This document shows, in pieces, positions 1-15,660 of a stretch of DNA of 64,000 bases. The DNA lies in contig CM051013.1 in NCBI GenBank assembly GCA_027704905.1, forward strand, positions 13,004,410-13,068,409, read 5' to 3'. Below the pieces are notes generated by a model. The model was not told the origin of the DNA. It ran no database searches and saw only the letters and a program-made list of their open reading frames with translations. This DNA comes from Muraenolepis orangiensis. Its lineage: Eukaryota > Chordata > Actinopteri > Gadiformes > Muraenolepididae. Each line of letters opens with the position of its first letter. Position 1 is the stretch's first letter. Both the position numbers and the translations under genes were made by a program.

Positions 1-31
<31 letters not shown>

Positions 32-218
32 TATATGCATATATAATACATAAATAAATAAATAAATAATTATATATAGTACAATATAATACAATATTTA
101 ATCCTGCCAACCCCCAACCTAGGCCTCCTATGATCGTTGAGTCATCCATGGGCCTAATATTAACCCCAACCTCTGCTGCTATTTCAGACAGGCATGCAGG
201 GGGGACATCTCCCCCCCT

Positions 219-280
<62 letters not shown>

Positions 281-478
281 CTCCCCTCCCTCTCGGGGGT
301 AAAGATGTATGACTAGACATGATGTGGTCTTTTTTGCATATTGCCCAAACTGTACACACAAACTACACTAAAAACTCAAAACTATATACACAAGTTCAAA
401 CTACAGTTGTTTATTCTATTTATATCTCCCCCTCCCTCACCACCACACACACCCACACACCAGTTGGGCTAGCACAGA

Positions 479-521
<43 letters not shown>

Positions 522-3295
522 TATAGCCTTAGCATTGGGGCACAGCAGAGTCTTACAGACAGACACAAGTGTTGCTGTCAAACCAGGATATTCTTCCGTC
601 TTCCTCTTCCTTTGCTTCTGTCAAGGAATATTCTGGGATTAGGACTGGATGTTTCCGGAGAGGTCGATGCTGTCTCGTCACTCTATATCCCATGAAGAAG
701 GACTTTGTGTATAGAGTGCTCTTGCTTGTATGACGTGTGTTGTCAGCCCGGTGTATGGGTGTGTGTTTGTGTGTGTGTGTGCCTGTAGAGAGTGTGAGTA
801 TGAAATAGTGCAGTAAAAAGTTCTCGGAGGGAGCCCAACTCAATCCAGTGGACACACACATATATATCACACATATATACACACAGACGGTAAGTGAACA
901 TTTCCCATCTTTACCATTCTGTGTGTTTCAAGATTCAAGATGTTTTTATTTGCAATGGAATGCCTACTCCCCATTTCCTCCCGCAGTATGAATTAAACAA
1001 CAATACTATACTAAACTATACTAAACAATACTATACTGTAAACAAAACGATATACTACCTATGATATGCTGTACTATATACTATAAACAATACTTTACAT
1101 TTTTTACTATTTTTTATTTATTTTTTACACTTTACTATATAATATAAACAACACTATACTATAACATACAGTACTATACACAATAAAACGAACAATAAAG
1201 TGACTGATGGATGATACAGTATTACATTGTGTATACATTGTGGTGGTCTACATGTGATGTGTGCCTGATACATGATATGATGTCTTGTGACGTGAATGTA
1301 TATGATGTGATGCCCTATGTCCTATATGTCATATCATCACATATTGCATCAGATCCCGTTATGTACGCTACAGCTGGACTTTCATGACCTAACATCGCCC
1401 CGTGGATGCGTATAAGAGATGACCCACTATATGCTAGATCACTGTTAACATTATAGATCAGGAAACACCTTTGAAGACTCTTAATAGACAACGTTCAGCG
1501 TAGTGATAGGATGCTAAATATCAACACGATTTGAAAAAAGTTTTATATTGTATTGTAAAGCCACGGTCCAGTCCAGAAAGATCCATTCTGTGTGCACATT
1601 TGAACAACATATGATACAATATATGGGAGTATGGTGTAATGTTACATACTACATACTCTATTTAAATACACAATTTAAATCCAGCAAAAGATTTCCAGAT
1701 AAAATATACATTTCTGCTTTGTGGTGTTTATGGTGATATTGTAATGAATGTTGAAATGAAAGGTGTTCATTATGACCTATTAGTCTATACAGACAAAGGA
1801 TGTGTTCAACTTTAGACTGAGCATGTATTCAGCTGAAATTTAAGGATGTATTTAATTTAAGACTAAGGATAATCTCATCTTTAGGTACAGCTATTGGACT
1901 TCACCAGGAGATCAATATAAACATAAATACTGTCTCCTACTTCTTATTACAGTTGCTTTTACATTCCCTTGCAATGACATTGCATAAGAACATTGGAAAG
2001 CTAGCTATTGTGTAGTAATAGTAGTAATTCGTTTTTATGAATCGTGGAATGTTTTTAATGACAAAATGAATTTGTCATTATGGGAAGACGTTGTTGTGTT
2101 TGAAACTGCTACAGCGTTTGTCATGTGCGACGGTAGAAATAAAGATATAAATTGCCTAGGTTAACTTGATTTAGGATTTGACAGTACTACCTCCTCTCAA
2201 AATGAGAGCATCGCCTCCAAAACATCCCATCATGCATTCTGATGTACCAGCCCTATATATCCATGCAAAAGAGAGGAGTGTACACAGTATGTGATGGGAA
2301 ATACGTTGGTTCAAGCACCAGGCAACTGTACTGTGATTTACTTCTAAGTGAGTTAGGGTCTAGATGGCATACACAGTATGCTAAACAGTATATGTATGCC
2401 TGTTCAAAGTTCAAATGTACTACAGATGAGCAGATATAACTTCTGCCGTTGAACTTATATCATTTATATAATATATATATATATATATATATAATAATAT
2501 ATATAATAATTTGTGCAAAGTTGAGTTTATAATGAACCATCAAAGTTTGGTGAATGCCTAGCCATATCCTCATTTAATAATTCCGAAATTCCTTTGACGA
2601 TTCGATTTTATGCTCTAGGTTTGATCAGAATTGAACTTGCGACACACAATGAGGCACTTATTTAGGATAGTTTGCACTGTCCATAATTTGCTGGTGTCCA
2701 GTTCTTCCATCCAGCCACAAGCAACTAGTATTAGCATTCTGTATAGTAGTGTGCTGATGCGAATGTCCTCTAAGGTCGATCGCTAACTTCCATCTATTCT
2801 CTGAGTCGGCTTATCCAAGACCTGGTCCTTCTCTGACCTTTGTTCTCAAATTAAAATTCCCCTTACCACCTTCTGGAGTAGATAAGCAGAACTAAAATTA
2901 GCCCTCAGATTAAAATAGAGCAGTCTGGCTTGTCCCACTCATGTAATGTGATTTTCACATGGAAGAACAACATCATTGAATATATTTTATACACAGACTA
3001 TTAATGTTTCTGGTTTCCTCTCTAATCAATCAAACACTCCTTCAATAATATTTAGTTTCAGTGAAGAGCTGTTTCTGCATTTGGCTCTCTACATACATGG
3101 CTCACACATCCTCACCATACTGTACCTCTGGTTTTGGTAACACAGGTCACTCTAGTGACCCTAATTCTGCCCACTTCTCTCTCTCCTCTTCCTATTTTCC
3201 TGATGAGACAGCACTCAACAAGCAAAGAAAAACTGTTGTTCTCTCATGACTATTCCCCTCCCTCTCTCTCTCCCCCCCCCAAGGTAGAGGGAGCC
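1..3295. other. AT-rich flank, no recognised gene
   Basis: This stretch starts with a TA array (1-27) and holds a CT array (224-278), a CA array (480-519), an AT array near 2465-2492, and an AT-rich LINE-tail-like segment (about 927-1200). I found no reading frame with family similarity and no pair of splice sites joining plausible coding exons. The pyrimidine-rich DNA at 3255-3285, ending in AAG, is the likely splice acceptor of the exon carrying the lsmem2 start codon, so untranslated exons or the promoter of that gene probably lie in this flank. I could not place them. Confidence 0.6.
927..1200 (+). mobile_element. LINE 3'-tail-like dispersed repeat
   Basis: The segment opens with a doubled 'ttcaagattcaag' motif, continues as T-rich 'tttttatttgcaatg', and then holds many 'aatactatactaaac' words. 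A second copy with the same opening and the same 'caacaatactatactaaac' words lies at 39178-39290. A motif of the form 'ttcaagatt...ttatt' followed by degenerate repeats is typical of 3' tails of teleost non-LTR retrotransposons. The family name is not assigned. Confidence 0.45.
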
Positions 3296-4695
3296 ATGTC
3301 TCGACCGCCCTCCACCCACTCCTCTCACACCGCCCCCACGTCGTACCGCATCAGCGAGAGAGACCTGACGGAGATCCAGCTCCACTCAGTGGATTCCATC
3401 AATGACCTGCACCGCATGCACCACCCGGAGCACAGCCCCAGAGGTACACAGAGGTTTTTTAACAGTTCAATTTGAAATTGGCAGTGAACAGTAATGATGT
3501 TTATGATACGTTTATGATGGAGAGTATTTAATTTAAAAAATAAAACGATAATGGCTAATGGATAATTTTGTTAATTCAATTGTGTTTCTATAGGCTTTGT
3601 AGTATATCTTTTTAAGCTTTGTATTCTACAGGTTCAGATTTTCAGATTCAGATTCAGATTACTTTATTAATCCCGAGGGAAATTAAGGTGCAACAGTTGA
3701 CACAGGGGGAATAAATGCACTACAAGCAACTTAGTGCTATTTAGTAGGTTGTTTCTGATTCATTATGTTCTGTAAATGCATTTCGGCAACAATCCGACAA
3801 TGTGTTGACATTAAAAAGAAAATGTACTTTTGAATACTTAAGTCGTTTTAAAAGCAAGTACTCCAGTACTTTAACTCAAGTCAAAATTTGACTTTCATTT
3901 GGAGTACTGAAGTAATATTTCACCAGCAGTTTCTCCCCTTTGACTCAGGTAATGGAGTTGTGTACTTTGTCCACCTCTGATAGTTTGTCAGAATTGACTC
4001 TTCGCTTTCATTTTTCTAGGCATGCAACTGCCTCTCTCCTTTGCCCACCACAGCCCGTCGTCCAATGGAAACCTCCGTTTCCAGGGCGTGATGGACGCCA
4101 ATCAAACAGGCCAGCCAATCAGCAGTAAATGGCAAAAACACTTAGAGCAAATGTGGTCTGGCTCGTCGAGGATCTACGCCGCGGCCTTTGGGGTCATCAC
4201 GCTCCTACTGCTCATGCTGTTTGTCACGGTCTACTTCCTGGGTCAGACTTGTTGGAACTCATTTCATTCACAATACTGGTTTCCCAGTGAATCAAGTGTA
4301 CAGTACAGTGTAGTGTAATGCTATGTTATATTTGGTCATTACCTACATGTGCAGTTAGTTTTTTCAATTGTGTTTAATTCACTAAAGACTATTTCCCTGA
4401 AGTCATTAATGGGCAGGTAGGGGTTTGAACCCAGTACCTTTCGGCTGCAAGCCTTACACTCTAACCAGACAATCCTGCCTCTATTCATCTACTATGTTTT
4501 TGTTATAAATGATGTGATGGCACATTATTATTATTTATTGTGTCATTTCCTCTTCCAGTCCAACAGGGCGGCGCTATACGGATGCTCACAGAGGCCGTGA
4601 GGGAGAAACAGGACATTTCCACAGAGATATCCCAGCTGATTCAGGAACTACAGGCTCTGAGGCACAACCTGACAGCCCTGAGAGACAGGCCTTGA
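3296..4695 (+). CDS. lsmem2: Leucine-rich single-pass membrane protein 2-like (LSMEM2)
   Basis: Three coding exons join in frame: 3296-3443, 4020-4241 and 4559-4695 (507 nt, 168 aa including all joins). Each intron has GT-AG ends and phase 1 junctions. The start was chosen as the first ATG after a polypyrimidine splice acceptor at about 3283. The N-terminal half is Ser/His/Pro-rich and cytosolic in character, with a conserved-looking segment 'SVDSINDLHRMH'. One hydrophobic helix follows at about residues 100-123 ('AAFGVITLLLLMLFVTVYFL'). The C-terminus is a short amphipathic, probably coiled segment with spaced Leu/Ile ('ISQLIQELQALRHNL'). Human LSMEM2 is of similar length (164 aa), has one membrane helix, and lies beside HYAL3/NAA80 at 3p21.31, as here. 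I infer the name from synteny and architecture rather than strong sequence recall. Its molecular function is poorly known. It is convergent with the hyaluronidase gene, with 633 bp between stop codons. Confidence 0.7.
3635..3722 (-). mobile_element. LINE 3'-end fragment
   Basis: Within lsmem2 intron 1, a run of 'cagattcagatt' repeats is followed by 'actttattaatcccgaggga'. This is the reverse complement of a common teleost LINE tail in which a polyadenylation-like 'ttaataaagt' is followed by simple 'aatctg' repeats. Only the tail is present, which is typical of strong 5' truncation. Confidence 0.6.
4395..4487 (-). mobile_element. tRNA-derived SINE fragment
   Basis: In lsmem2 intron 2. Read on the minus strand it contains 'ggtactgggttcaaacccc', which fits an RNA polymerase III B box, preceded by a tRNA-like 'ctggttagagtgtaaggctt'. 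The same B-box core recurs at 13560-13672, 15541-15660, 37372-37475 and 45112-45217, so this is a dispersed family and not a tRNA gene: no cloverleaf can be completed. Confidence 0.6.
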
Positions 4696-4715
4696 ACACA
4701 AGACCCATGTGCACG

Positions 4716-4771
4716 CCAACACACACACACACACACACACATATGCTCACACACAGGCGGCTCTACAAGAG

Positions 4772-4810
<39 letters not shown>
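4716..4810. repeat. Compound CA and GA microsatellites in the lsmem2 3'UTR
   Basis: A CA run of about 24 bp is followed, after a short spacer, by a GA run of about 40 bp (4770-4810). Both lie directly downstream of the lsmem2 stop codon and before its candidate polyadenylation signal, so both are probably transcribed in its 3'UTR. Confidence 0.85.
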
Positions 4811-4812
<2 letters not shown>

Positions 4813-5056
4813 ATATCGTCCTGAGAGCCCTGGTAGATTCATAGTTGTTTGCTTTACTTTCATTTATCGGTGTACATAATGTCCAAATCCACATGCAAAA
4901 GAAATGTGTTTATTTATTCTGAATTGACATTTTGGCGTTGCACATCATGACAGATTCTCTTTGCAGCGTGGACACTGATTAAAACGAATAGCAAGCCTGA
5001 CTCTGAAGTCTTACAACACACACCGCAAGCTATTCGTTTTGAAAAACAAGTTAGTT

Positions 5057-5062
5057 AATAAA
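5057..5062 (+). terminator. Candidate poly(A) signal of lsmem2
   Basis: AATAAA lies about 360 nt after the lsmem2 stop codon and is the first canonical signal on that strand in the gap before the convergent hyal3 gene. Confidence 0.5.
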
Positions 5063-5142
5063 CAGTAAACAGTAGTATACCGAATATGTCTTACGTTGTA
5101 GATCCAGTGATAGTAACGTCTTATAAATATAGTGGTAGGCCT

Positions 5143-5148
5143 TTTAAT
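5143..5148 (-). terminator. Candidate poly(A) signal of hyal3
   Basis: On the minus strand this reads ATTAAA, the commonest variant signal, about 180 nt after the hyal3 stop codon. A canonical AATAAA further downstream (about 4909-4914) is an alternative and would overlap the lsmem2 3'UTR. Confidence 0.35.
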
Positions 5149-5328
5149 CTATGGTCCATCGAGTGAATTATTACAGCTTCAAAAGCAAGCTTTTTAAAAT
5201 CAAGATTACAAGCGTTTCACTCTGACTCAAAGCGTGAAAAGAGGAATGATAACAATTAAGACGGCCCACCCAGGAAGGTGTTTCATCATCATCATCATCA
5301 TCATCATCAATGGTGACCTCTTGAGGTG

Positions 5329-10014
<4,686 letters not shown>

Positions 10015-10020
10015 TTTATT
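10015..10020 (-). terminator. Candidate poly(A) signal of naa80
   Basis: On the minus strand AATAAA lies about 340 nt after the naa80 stop codon. If it is used, the (GT)n array at 10075-10190 becomes a (CA)n tract inside the naa80 3'UTR. Confidence 0.5.
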
Positions 10021-10070
10021 TAGAAACTAGGTTCTGGATCCACCATTCAGCCACCATGAGGAAGGGAAGG

Positions 10071-10192
<122 letters not shown>

Positions 10193-10358
10193 TTACCAAT
10201 GGACTTGACTGTGCGACCCAATTCCAAGTGTCCATTCCCAAGGCAGGCCTTGTTAGAGTAACCGTGACTGTGGGTTTCACTATTAATTGTGCTTGTGAGC
10301 GTTTGTGATGTCTGTCTGCAACACGGGCCTGCATGCACCGTGCACTATGCTGTATGCT

Positions 10359-11351
10359 TCAGAGGTCTTTGTGCATCCAGAATATGGGCGTTCCCTTGGC
10401 ATCCCGGTATGGAGTGTCAATCGCGGTCATGTGACTGCCCCGCTCTACTGATGAGTGGAGAGAGAGGGGAGGAGGAGGAGGAGGAGGAGGAGGAGGAGGA
10501 GGAGGAGGAGGAGGAGGTGGTGAGGGAGGGATGGAGGTAGGTAGAGGCGGTGGAGGAGGAGGGAGAGAGTGAAGAGGTGATACTGCGGTAGGTGGTATTG
10601 CGGGTGGTGGTGGTTGTGGTGGAGCTACAGGAGGCCGTGCTCCTGGGGAAACGGGTGACGGCGAGGGCTGCAGATGCTGCAGCAGCGCCTCCAAGGGGAC
10701 GACAGAGGCCAAGGCCCCGGCACTCTGCACGGGCCCCGACGGCGCGTAGCCCAGGTGGCCGTAGAAATGCTGCTTGTCGTGGGTGGTGAGGCACAGCCGG
10801 CGGAAGCCGCGACCGAGGGCATAGCGCTCCGTCAGCTCCATCAGCGTGCGTCCGTAGCCCTTGCCCCGCTCCGCCTCCGCCACCACCACAGACTCCACGA
10901 AGAGGCTGCCGCTGTGGCCGACGACCCGTGAGAGACGGGCGTGGCCCAGTGGTCGCTCCCCCCTCCCCGGTGGGCCGGCGAGCAGCACCAGGCTGACGGG
11001 GAACTCCTGGCAGGACTTCTGTAGGGAGTGGAGGCGTGCGCCCGTGCTACGCTGCCACTCCCCATTCACCAGGTCAGCGCAGGGGAGGAGCAGGTCCGGC
11101 CGCTGGTGGACGGGGACCACCCGGACCTCCTCCTTCTGGACCCCGGGAGCTTTGAGGTTTACATGGGTATTGCGAGGGCCTGGGGCTTCACCGGCTGGGG
11201 CGGGCCAGAGGTTCTCGCGGAGGTCGTCGGCTGCTGCTTGAGGAAGCGCAGATGGGAGTTTGTCTGTTTTGGCCGGAGATTCCGATGTTTGTGGCGGGTC
11301 ACACCTGTTGTGATGAGGGGGGGGTTCAAGAGGAAAGCATCCGTCATTCAT
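10359..11351 (-). CDS. naa80: N-alpha-acetyltransferase 80 (actin N-terminal acetyltransferase)
   Basis: A single coding exon of 330 aa. NAA80 acetylates the processed N-terminus of actin in the cytosol and works on actin-profilin. The GNAT domain spans roughly residues 75-230: 'RPDLLLPCADLVNGEW', 'RLHSLQKSC', 'GHARLSRVV', then the acetyl-CoA loop 'ERGKGYGRTLME' (R/Q-x-x-G-x-G) and 'LTTHDKQHFYGHLGY'. The C-terminal part holds several proline runs, the longest being 18 prolines (10467-10520), and ends in the family's 'GTPIFWMHKDL'. Proline-rich loops in mammalian NAA80 bind profilin. The first 70 residues are low complexity and not conserved; the start at 11351 is the first in-frame Met, but a later one could be used. 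The protein is longer than human NAA80 mainly through the N-terminus and the proline region. Its position beside hyal3 on the same strand matches human 3p21.31. Confidence 0.95.
   Translation of the reverse strand: MNDGCFPLEPPPHHNRCDPPQTSESPAKTDKLPSALPQAAADDLRENLWPAPAGEAPGPRNTHVNLKAPGVQKEEVRVVPVHQRPDLLLPCADLVNGEWQRSTGARLHSLQKSCQEFPVSLVLLAGPPGRGERPLGHARLSRVVGHSGSLFVESVVVAEAERGKGYGRTLMELTERYALGRGFRRLCLTTHDKQHFYGHLGYAPSGPVQSAGALASVVPLEALLQHLQPSPSPVSPGARPPVAPPQPPPPAIPPTAVSPLHSLPPPPPPLPTSIPPSPPPPPPPPPPPPPPPPPPLSLHSSVERGSHMTAIDTPYRDAKGTPIFWMHKDL
10467..10520 (-). repeat. naa80: Triplet repeat encoding an 18-proline run in naa80
   Basis: On the plus strand this is a pure (AGG)n array from 10470 to 10517, that is 16 identical CCT codons in naa80, bordered by CCC and CCA codons. 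It is therefore a coding trinucleotide microsatellite. Confidence 0.95.
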
Positions 11352-13083
11352 CTTCCTTGGCTGCTGAATTCATTGTCTTTGCTGACCAAAAACCCATGCA
11401 AAGGTCTTCTCACACAGTGTCACATGGCCAGACCAGCTAGTTCTGCTCGTGGTGTATTCATAACTCATGCTCATATTTGTAATGCCATGCTCTTTGTGAA
11501 GTGTTAGGGCAATTTTACAGGTTTTAGCACACGTGTTTCCACAAACATTGAGTCATTTTAGATCATCAAGTCTGTAATCCTCATTTAGATTTCCAAGTGC
11601 TACCGCTAACCATAATACATGTAGATGATTATTTTCTGCTCAAACATAACGGATGCTTGCAGTGGTGAATTTCCCCAACGCCTAAATAGACGTTCTAGCT
11701 AGGGCCTATAATGGGCTTTAGCTCTCACGTTAGAACGTTGCCTCTCATGCCGGAGGTCGTCAGTTTGAGCCCAGTGCGGGAACCTGACTGTTACATATCA
11801 TATGCAAGGATCACATTCACGCGAGAATCCATCTTGGCAGGCTTTAACATGCCCGTCATGGTGTCAGAACCAAGGGCGGTTCGGACCAATCCGTGTCCTG
11901 TGAGGAACTCCTTGCACCAAGGGGCGTGGTTTAGGTGTGGTGACAGCGAGAAGTGACGATTCGCTCTAAAACAACACTGGCAACTCCTGAAGAGGAAAGC
12001 ATAGTAGATGCTGCTATAGCATCTGTTTTATTTGAATTTGAGTGTATTTCGTCAATGTAAGATGAGCAAAGAACGGCAGTGAAGGCTTTTCGTTTATTTT
12101 TTTGTTGTTGATTGGTTGAAGTTATTCACTCACCTGCAAAGTATTTTGTTGAGTTTCAAAGCAAGACTTGCCAGATGGTTCTGTGTAACAAACCATCCGG
12201 TGTGGCGTCAGGTTAGAAGTCTATGTGAAGTCCCCTCGTCTTGGGGAAAAAAGAAGTAGGGTCTGTGTGACCCAACACACAAACCACAGAGCAGCGTGTC
12301 ATCGTGTTCACAAAAAGAGAAGAGATGAAGCAGCCCCGGCTGCACCCAACCCGGACATGATGGAACATGGATAGCAGTTCTGATCCACTCAACAGGTGGC
12401 ATCATTTTAAATCTTCCATTGGAGCCGACCATCTGGTAAAAACTAAAAAACACTCTCCGTCTGTAGATGGTGGCTCTGGTGACTGTAGGGAGTTGTGTAG
12501 ACTCAAGAGTCTATCCACCAACGTCAATGCCGTCGAATATCGGACCGATCTTTGAGCACACAGCCTCACGCCACTCGCTTGTTCACACACGGTTCTAAAC
12601 CATTCTAAATAACACCCTAAACCACCTTCAACCCACCTGAGGGACCTCTCTCATGAAGTTTCCATCATACCTCCTGTTTCTATCATTTTAAGGGCATCTT
12701 TGCATCCCCCAAATTGGGTATTTTTTTTGTAGGGCCAACTGCAATCCCAGGAGCTGCGTGTGTAAATGTACATTTATAACACCATTATAACAATTACTGT
12801 CATGCTGCAGAGATGCCCGGCCTACAAATGTTTTTCCTGTCAGAAAATATTACATTTGTTTTCCAACAAATGTCACATCATGATCGTTTCTTCAGTGAAA
12901 ATTGTGACCCAAAAATGATCAATAGTGAATCATATTGCAATCACAATACCTAAAAGAATCGCAATATAAGTATTTTTGTTGTTTTTTCATGACTTTGCGA
13001 TACTGCTTGAAGATAACAAACAATTATATTTAATTGTAGCCTAGCCCTTTAACCAATTATACAAATACAACTCGAAGGAGATG
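11352..13083. other. Intergenic, naa80 upstream region
   Basis: No gene was recognised. A tRNA-like fragment lies at about 11703-11790, with a B-box-like 'cgtcagtttgagccc'; it may be a worn SINE. The naa80 promoter should be in this stretch, but no element is clear enough to call. Confidence 0.5.
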
Positions 13084-13283
13084 CCAGCTCAGCTGAGCAG
13101 TACGCCAGCTCAGATGAGCAGTACGCCAGCTCAGGTGAGCAGTAAGCCAGCTCAGATGAGCAGTACGCCAGCTCAGGTGAGCAGTAAGCCAGCTCAGATG
13201 AGCAGTACGCCAGCTCAGATGAGCAGTACGCCAGCTCAGGTGAGCAGTACGCCAGCTCAGGTGAGCAGTACACCAGCGCACGC
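13084..13283. repeat. 21-bp minisatellite, nine full copies
   Basis: The unit 'ccagctcagatgagcagtac' plus g repeats at exact 21-bp steps from 13084 to 13272, with a partial tenth copy. Copies differ mainly at one position (agatgagc versus aggtgagc), partly alternating. Because 21 is a multiple of 3 and no stop occurs, the array is open in one plus-strand frame (heptad STPAQMS/V) and in two minus-strand frames. Confidence 0.95.
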
Positions 13284-13559
13284 TAAGAGAATCCTCAATG
13301 TAAGTGAGGCTGACTCACCGGTGCAGCAGAAGAGAGTGAAGCCAGGGGGGACGCTTCGCAGAGAGGGATGAGACGAGACAAACACTCTCACCAGCTATGA
13401 GCTCGCCAGCCACCACACGTACACCCTCGGCTGCCCTCACGATGACACCATACAAAAACGAGGATGTTGGGAGTACACAACAGGAAGCTGTGAGAAGAGT
13501 GATAATCTAAACTACAGATAGGAGAGCTGTCACTCTCAAGCTGGACCATGAGTTGGCAT

Positions 13560-13672
13560 TCATGTATGGTGAGATGGTAGGGACAAGGCAACTTGCTCAA
13601 GGATGTTGGGGACATTGGATATGGAACCCAGAACCTTTCAGCTTAGAGTCAACCACTAGAAACTATGACCCA
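13560..13672 (-). mobile_element. tRNA-derived SINE fragment
   Basis: On the minus strand: 'tggttgactctaagctgaaa', then 'ggttctgggttcc', then 'aatgtccccaacatccttga', then 'gcaagttgcctt'. The order B box, 'aatgtcc', 'gagcaag' matches the copy at 15541-15660. Confidence 0.6.
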
Positions 13673-13949
13673 TCTCCCATTGTATGCACCTCTTCATTTA
13701 CCACTCTTCTTAATTGAGAACCTCTTCACAGTTTTTTATCCATTGGAGAATAGTCATTTGTTTTCGGTTTACTGATTTGACATATTTTGGCTGATGTACA
13801 TTGGTGGACTATATGATGGATATATTGGCCAAAACTATGGCTATCATATATAAATTAATAGGCCACATTGTGAGGAGTGGCTGTAGATTCATGGTGTGGT
13901 ATAGTTCATGTCCTTGTCTTGACTGCGATTCGGGAATTCTCTGGACTCA

Positions 13950-15130
13950 CAGTTGGGCTTTCTCGCTAAGACTTTCACTATGCAATAGAAAGTCTGTGAG
14001 GGGCCTGATGAGGACTTTTGGAGAACATCTTGGAGCATCTCAGCAGATACTGGACCTCCTGTCGGACCGCTGCCAGGTGGTGAGGATGGGCAGCACCACA
14101 TCAGAACCACTGACCCTCAACACGGGAGCCCCCCAGGGATGCGTGCTAAGCCCTCTCCTCTACTCCCTCTACACCCACGACTGCATGGCTATGCACAGCT
14201 CCAACGTCATCGTCAAGTTTGCTGACGACACGACAGTGATGGGCCTGATCGCCGCGACGACGAGACAGCCTACAGGGAGGAGGTCGGATCGCTGGAGCAG
14301 TGGTGCCAGGAGAACAGCCTCGCCCTCAACGTCAAGAAGACCAAGGAGCTGATCGTGGACTTCAGGAAGCAGAGGGGAGAGCACAGCCCTATCTCCATCG
14401 ACGGTGTTGCAGTAGAGAGGGTCAGCAGCTTCAAGTTCCTTGGCGTGCACATCTCCGAGGACCTCACATGGTCCATGCACACCACACACGTGGTGAAAAG
14501 GGCCCAACAATGCCTGTATTTCCTCAGGCGTCTAAAGAAATTCAGCATGGGCCCCCGCATCCTGAGAACATTCTATAACGGCACCATCGAGAGTGTTCTT
14601 ACAGGGTGTATCACCGCCTGGTGCGGGAACTGCACCTCACTCGAGCGCAGAGCGCTTCAAAGGGTGGTACGGACGGCCCAGTATATCGTTGGAGGTGAGC
14701 TCCCCTCCCTCCTGGATATATACAACCAGCGGTGCTTGGCCAAGGCCAAACGCATCATAAAAGACAATGCCCACCCCAGCCACGAACTGTACTCACTGTT
14801 ACCGTCAGGCAGGCGATACCGCAGTATCAAGTGCCGTACAAATAGGCTTAGAAGTAGCTTCCACAGTCAGGCTGCTGAACAAGGGCGTATAGCATATAAC
14901 AATGTATATTGTATTACATTGATTTATATATACATATTCCTCTTTTCTGTGCCGATATTTAGCATTTTATAAATTGCAATTTAATTTTAATTTTTTTACT
15001 TTATTCTATTTTTTATCTATTTTTATAACTGCTGTCTGTCGTCGGGTATTGCACATACGATTTTCACATCACTGCTTTATACTTAATAAAACTGTTGTGT
15101 AAACTGTGAAGTGACAATAAACTTGACTTG
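13950..15130 (+). pseudogene. 5'-truncated CR1/L2-like LINE with reverse transcriptase remnant
   Basis: Plus-strand reverse transcriptase motifs appear in order: 'LNTGAPQGCVLSPLLYSL', then 'VKFADDTTVMGLI' (the catalytic FADD box), then after a frame change at about 14258 'WCQENSLALNVKKTKEL', 'SFKFLGVHIS', 'RALQRVVRTAQ' and 'LLPSGRRYRS'. The N-terminal endonuclease and early polymerase motifs are absent, and the frame shift separates the FADD box from the rest, so the element cannot make a working protein. The 3' tail (about 14973-15130) ends in 'gtgacaataaacttgacttg'. A minus-strand copy of this tail lies at 53274-53484. The family (Jockey superfamily, CR1/L2 branch) is inferred from the motifs. 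Confidence 0.85.
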
Positions 15131-15305
15131 AGCGCATATCTCAGCCACACCAAAAAGTCCTGTGGAACGGGTCCTGTGGAATGGGATTCAGATCAACTGT
15201 TCCTTGGCCAATAGGTAATCTAACCATCAAGTTGTCCAATTCCGTACATACCTTTTTGAGTTATCATGATAACAGACAGACAGACGGGTGAAAATCTAAC
15301 CTCCG
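15131..15305 (-). mobile_element. Dispersed repeat, copy A
   Basis: On the minus strand this contains 'ataactcaaaaaggtat', 'acggaattggacaa', 'tggttagatt' and 'ggccaaggaa', and ends near 'ggtgtggctgagat'. The same words in the same order occur on the plus strand at 32019-32187. No protein is encoded. The LINE tail abuts it directly. Confidence 0.65.
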
Positions 15306-15540
15306 TCCCATCACTGATGGCGGTGTAACGAGGCCTTTCACTTAAAGGAAACTATTTTTCAACCAACCAATAGTGGCTTCTGACAGGAATTGTGACAGAG
15401 GAAAGTGGACAGAACCTCAACAGCCACTTATAGACAGCCCTATTAGACTTAAAAAATAAGCATATATATATATAGATCATATATTATGTGCAAATTGTGC
15501 ATATATTATGTGTGAGGAGGAATTATGCAAATACATATTG

Positions 15541-15660
15541 GAGGAGCAAGTAGTGGGTTAGGGCATCTTGCTTTAGGACGCCCACAGGTAGTGTGGACAT
15601 TGGAGTTCGAACACAGAACCTTTTCGCCTGGGAGTTAAACACCTAAACCCCTAGTCTAGA
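15541..15660 (-). mobile_element. tRNA-derived SINE fragment
   Basis: On the minus strand: 'ggtgtttaactcccaggcga', B-box-like 'ggttctgtgttcgaactcc', 'aatgtccacactacctgtgg' and 'gcaagatgcc'. This is the longest of the family's copies in the window. Confidence 0.65.

Noticed and set aside
10592..11507. Several plus-strand open frames opposite naa80
   Set aside because: They are GC-rich antisense shadows; the minus strand holds the GNAT motifs and the conserved C-terminus.
13049..13281. Minus-strand frames of repeated CSSELAY or WRTAHLS heptads
   Set aside because: They are frame shadows of the 21-bp minisatellite. No conserved domain and no start context.
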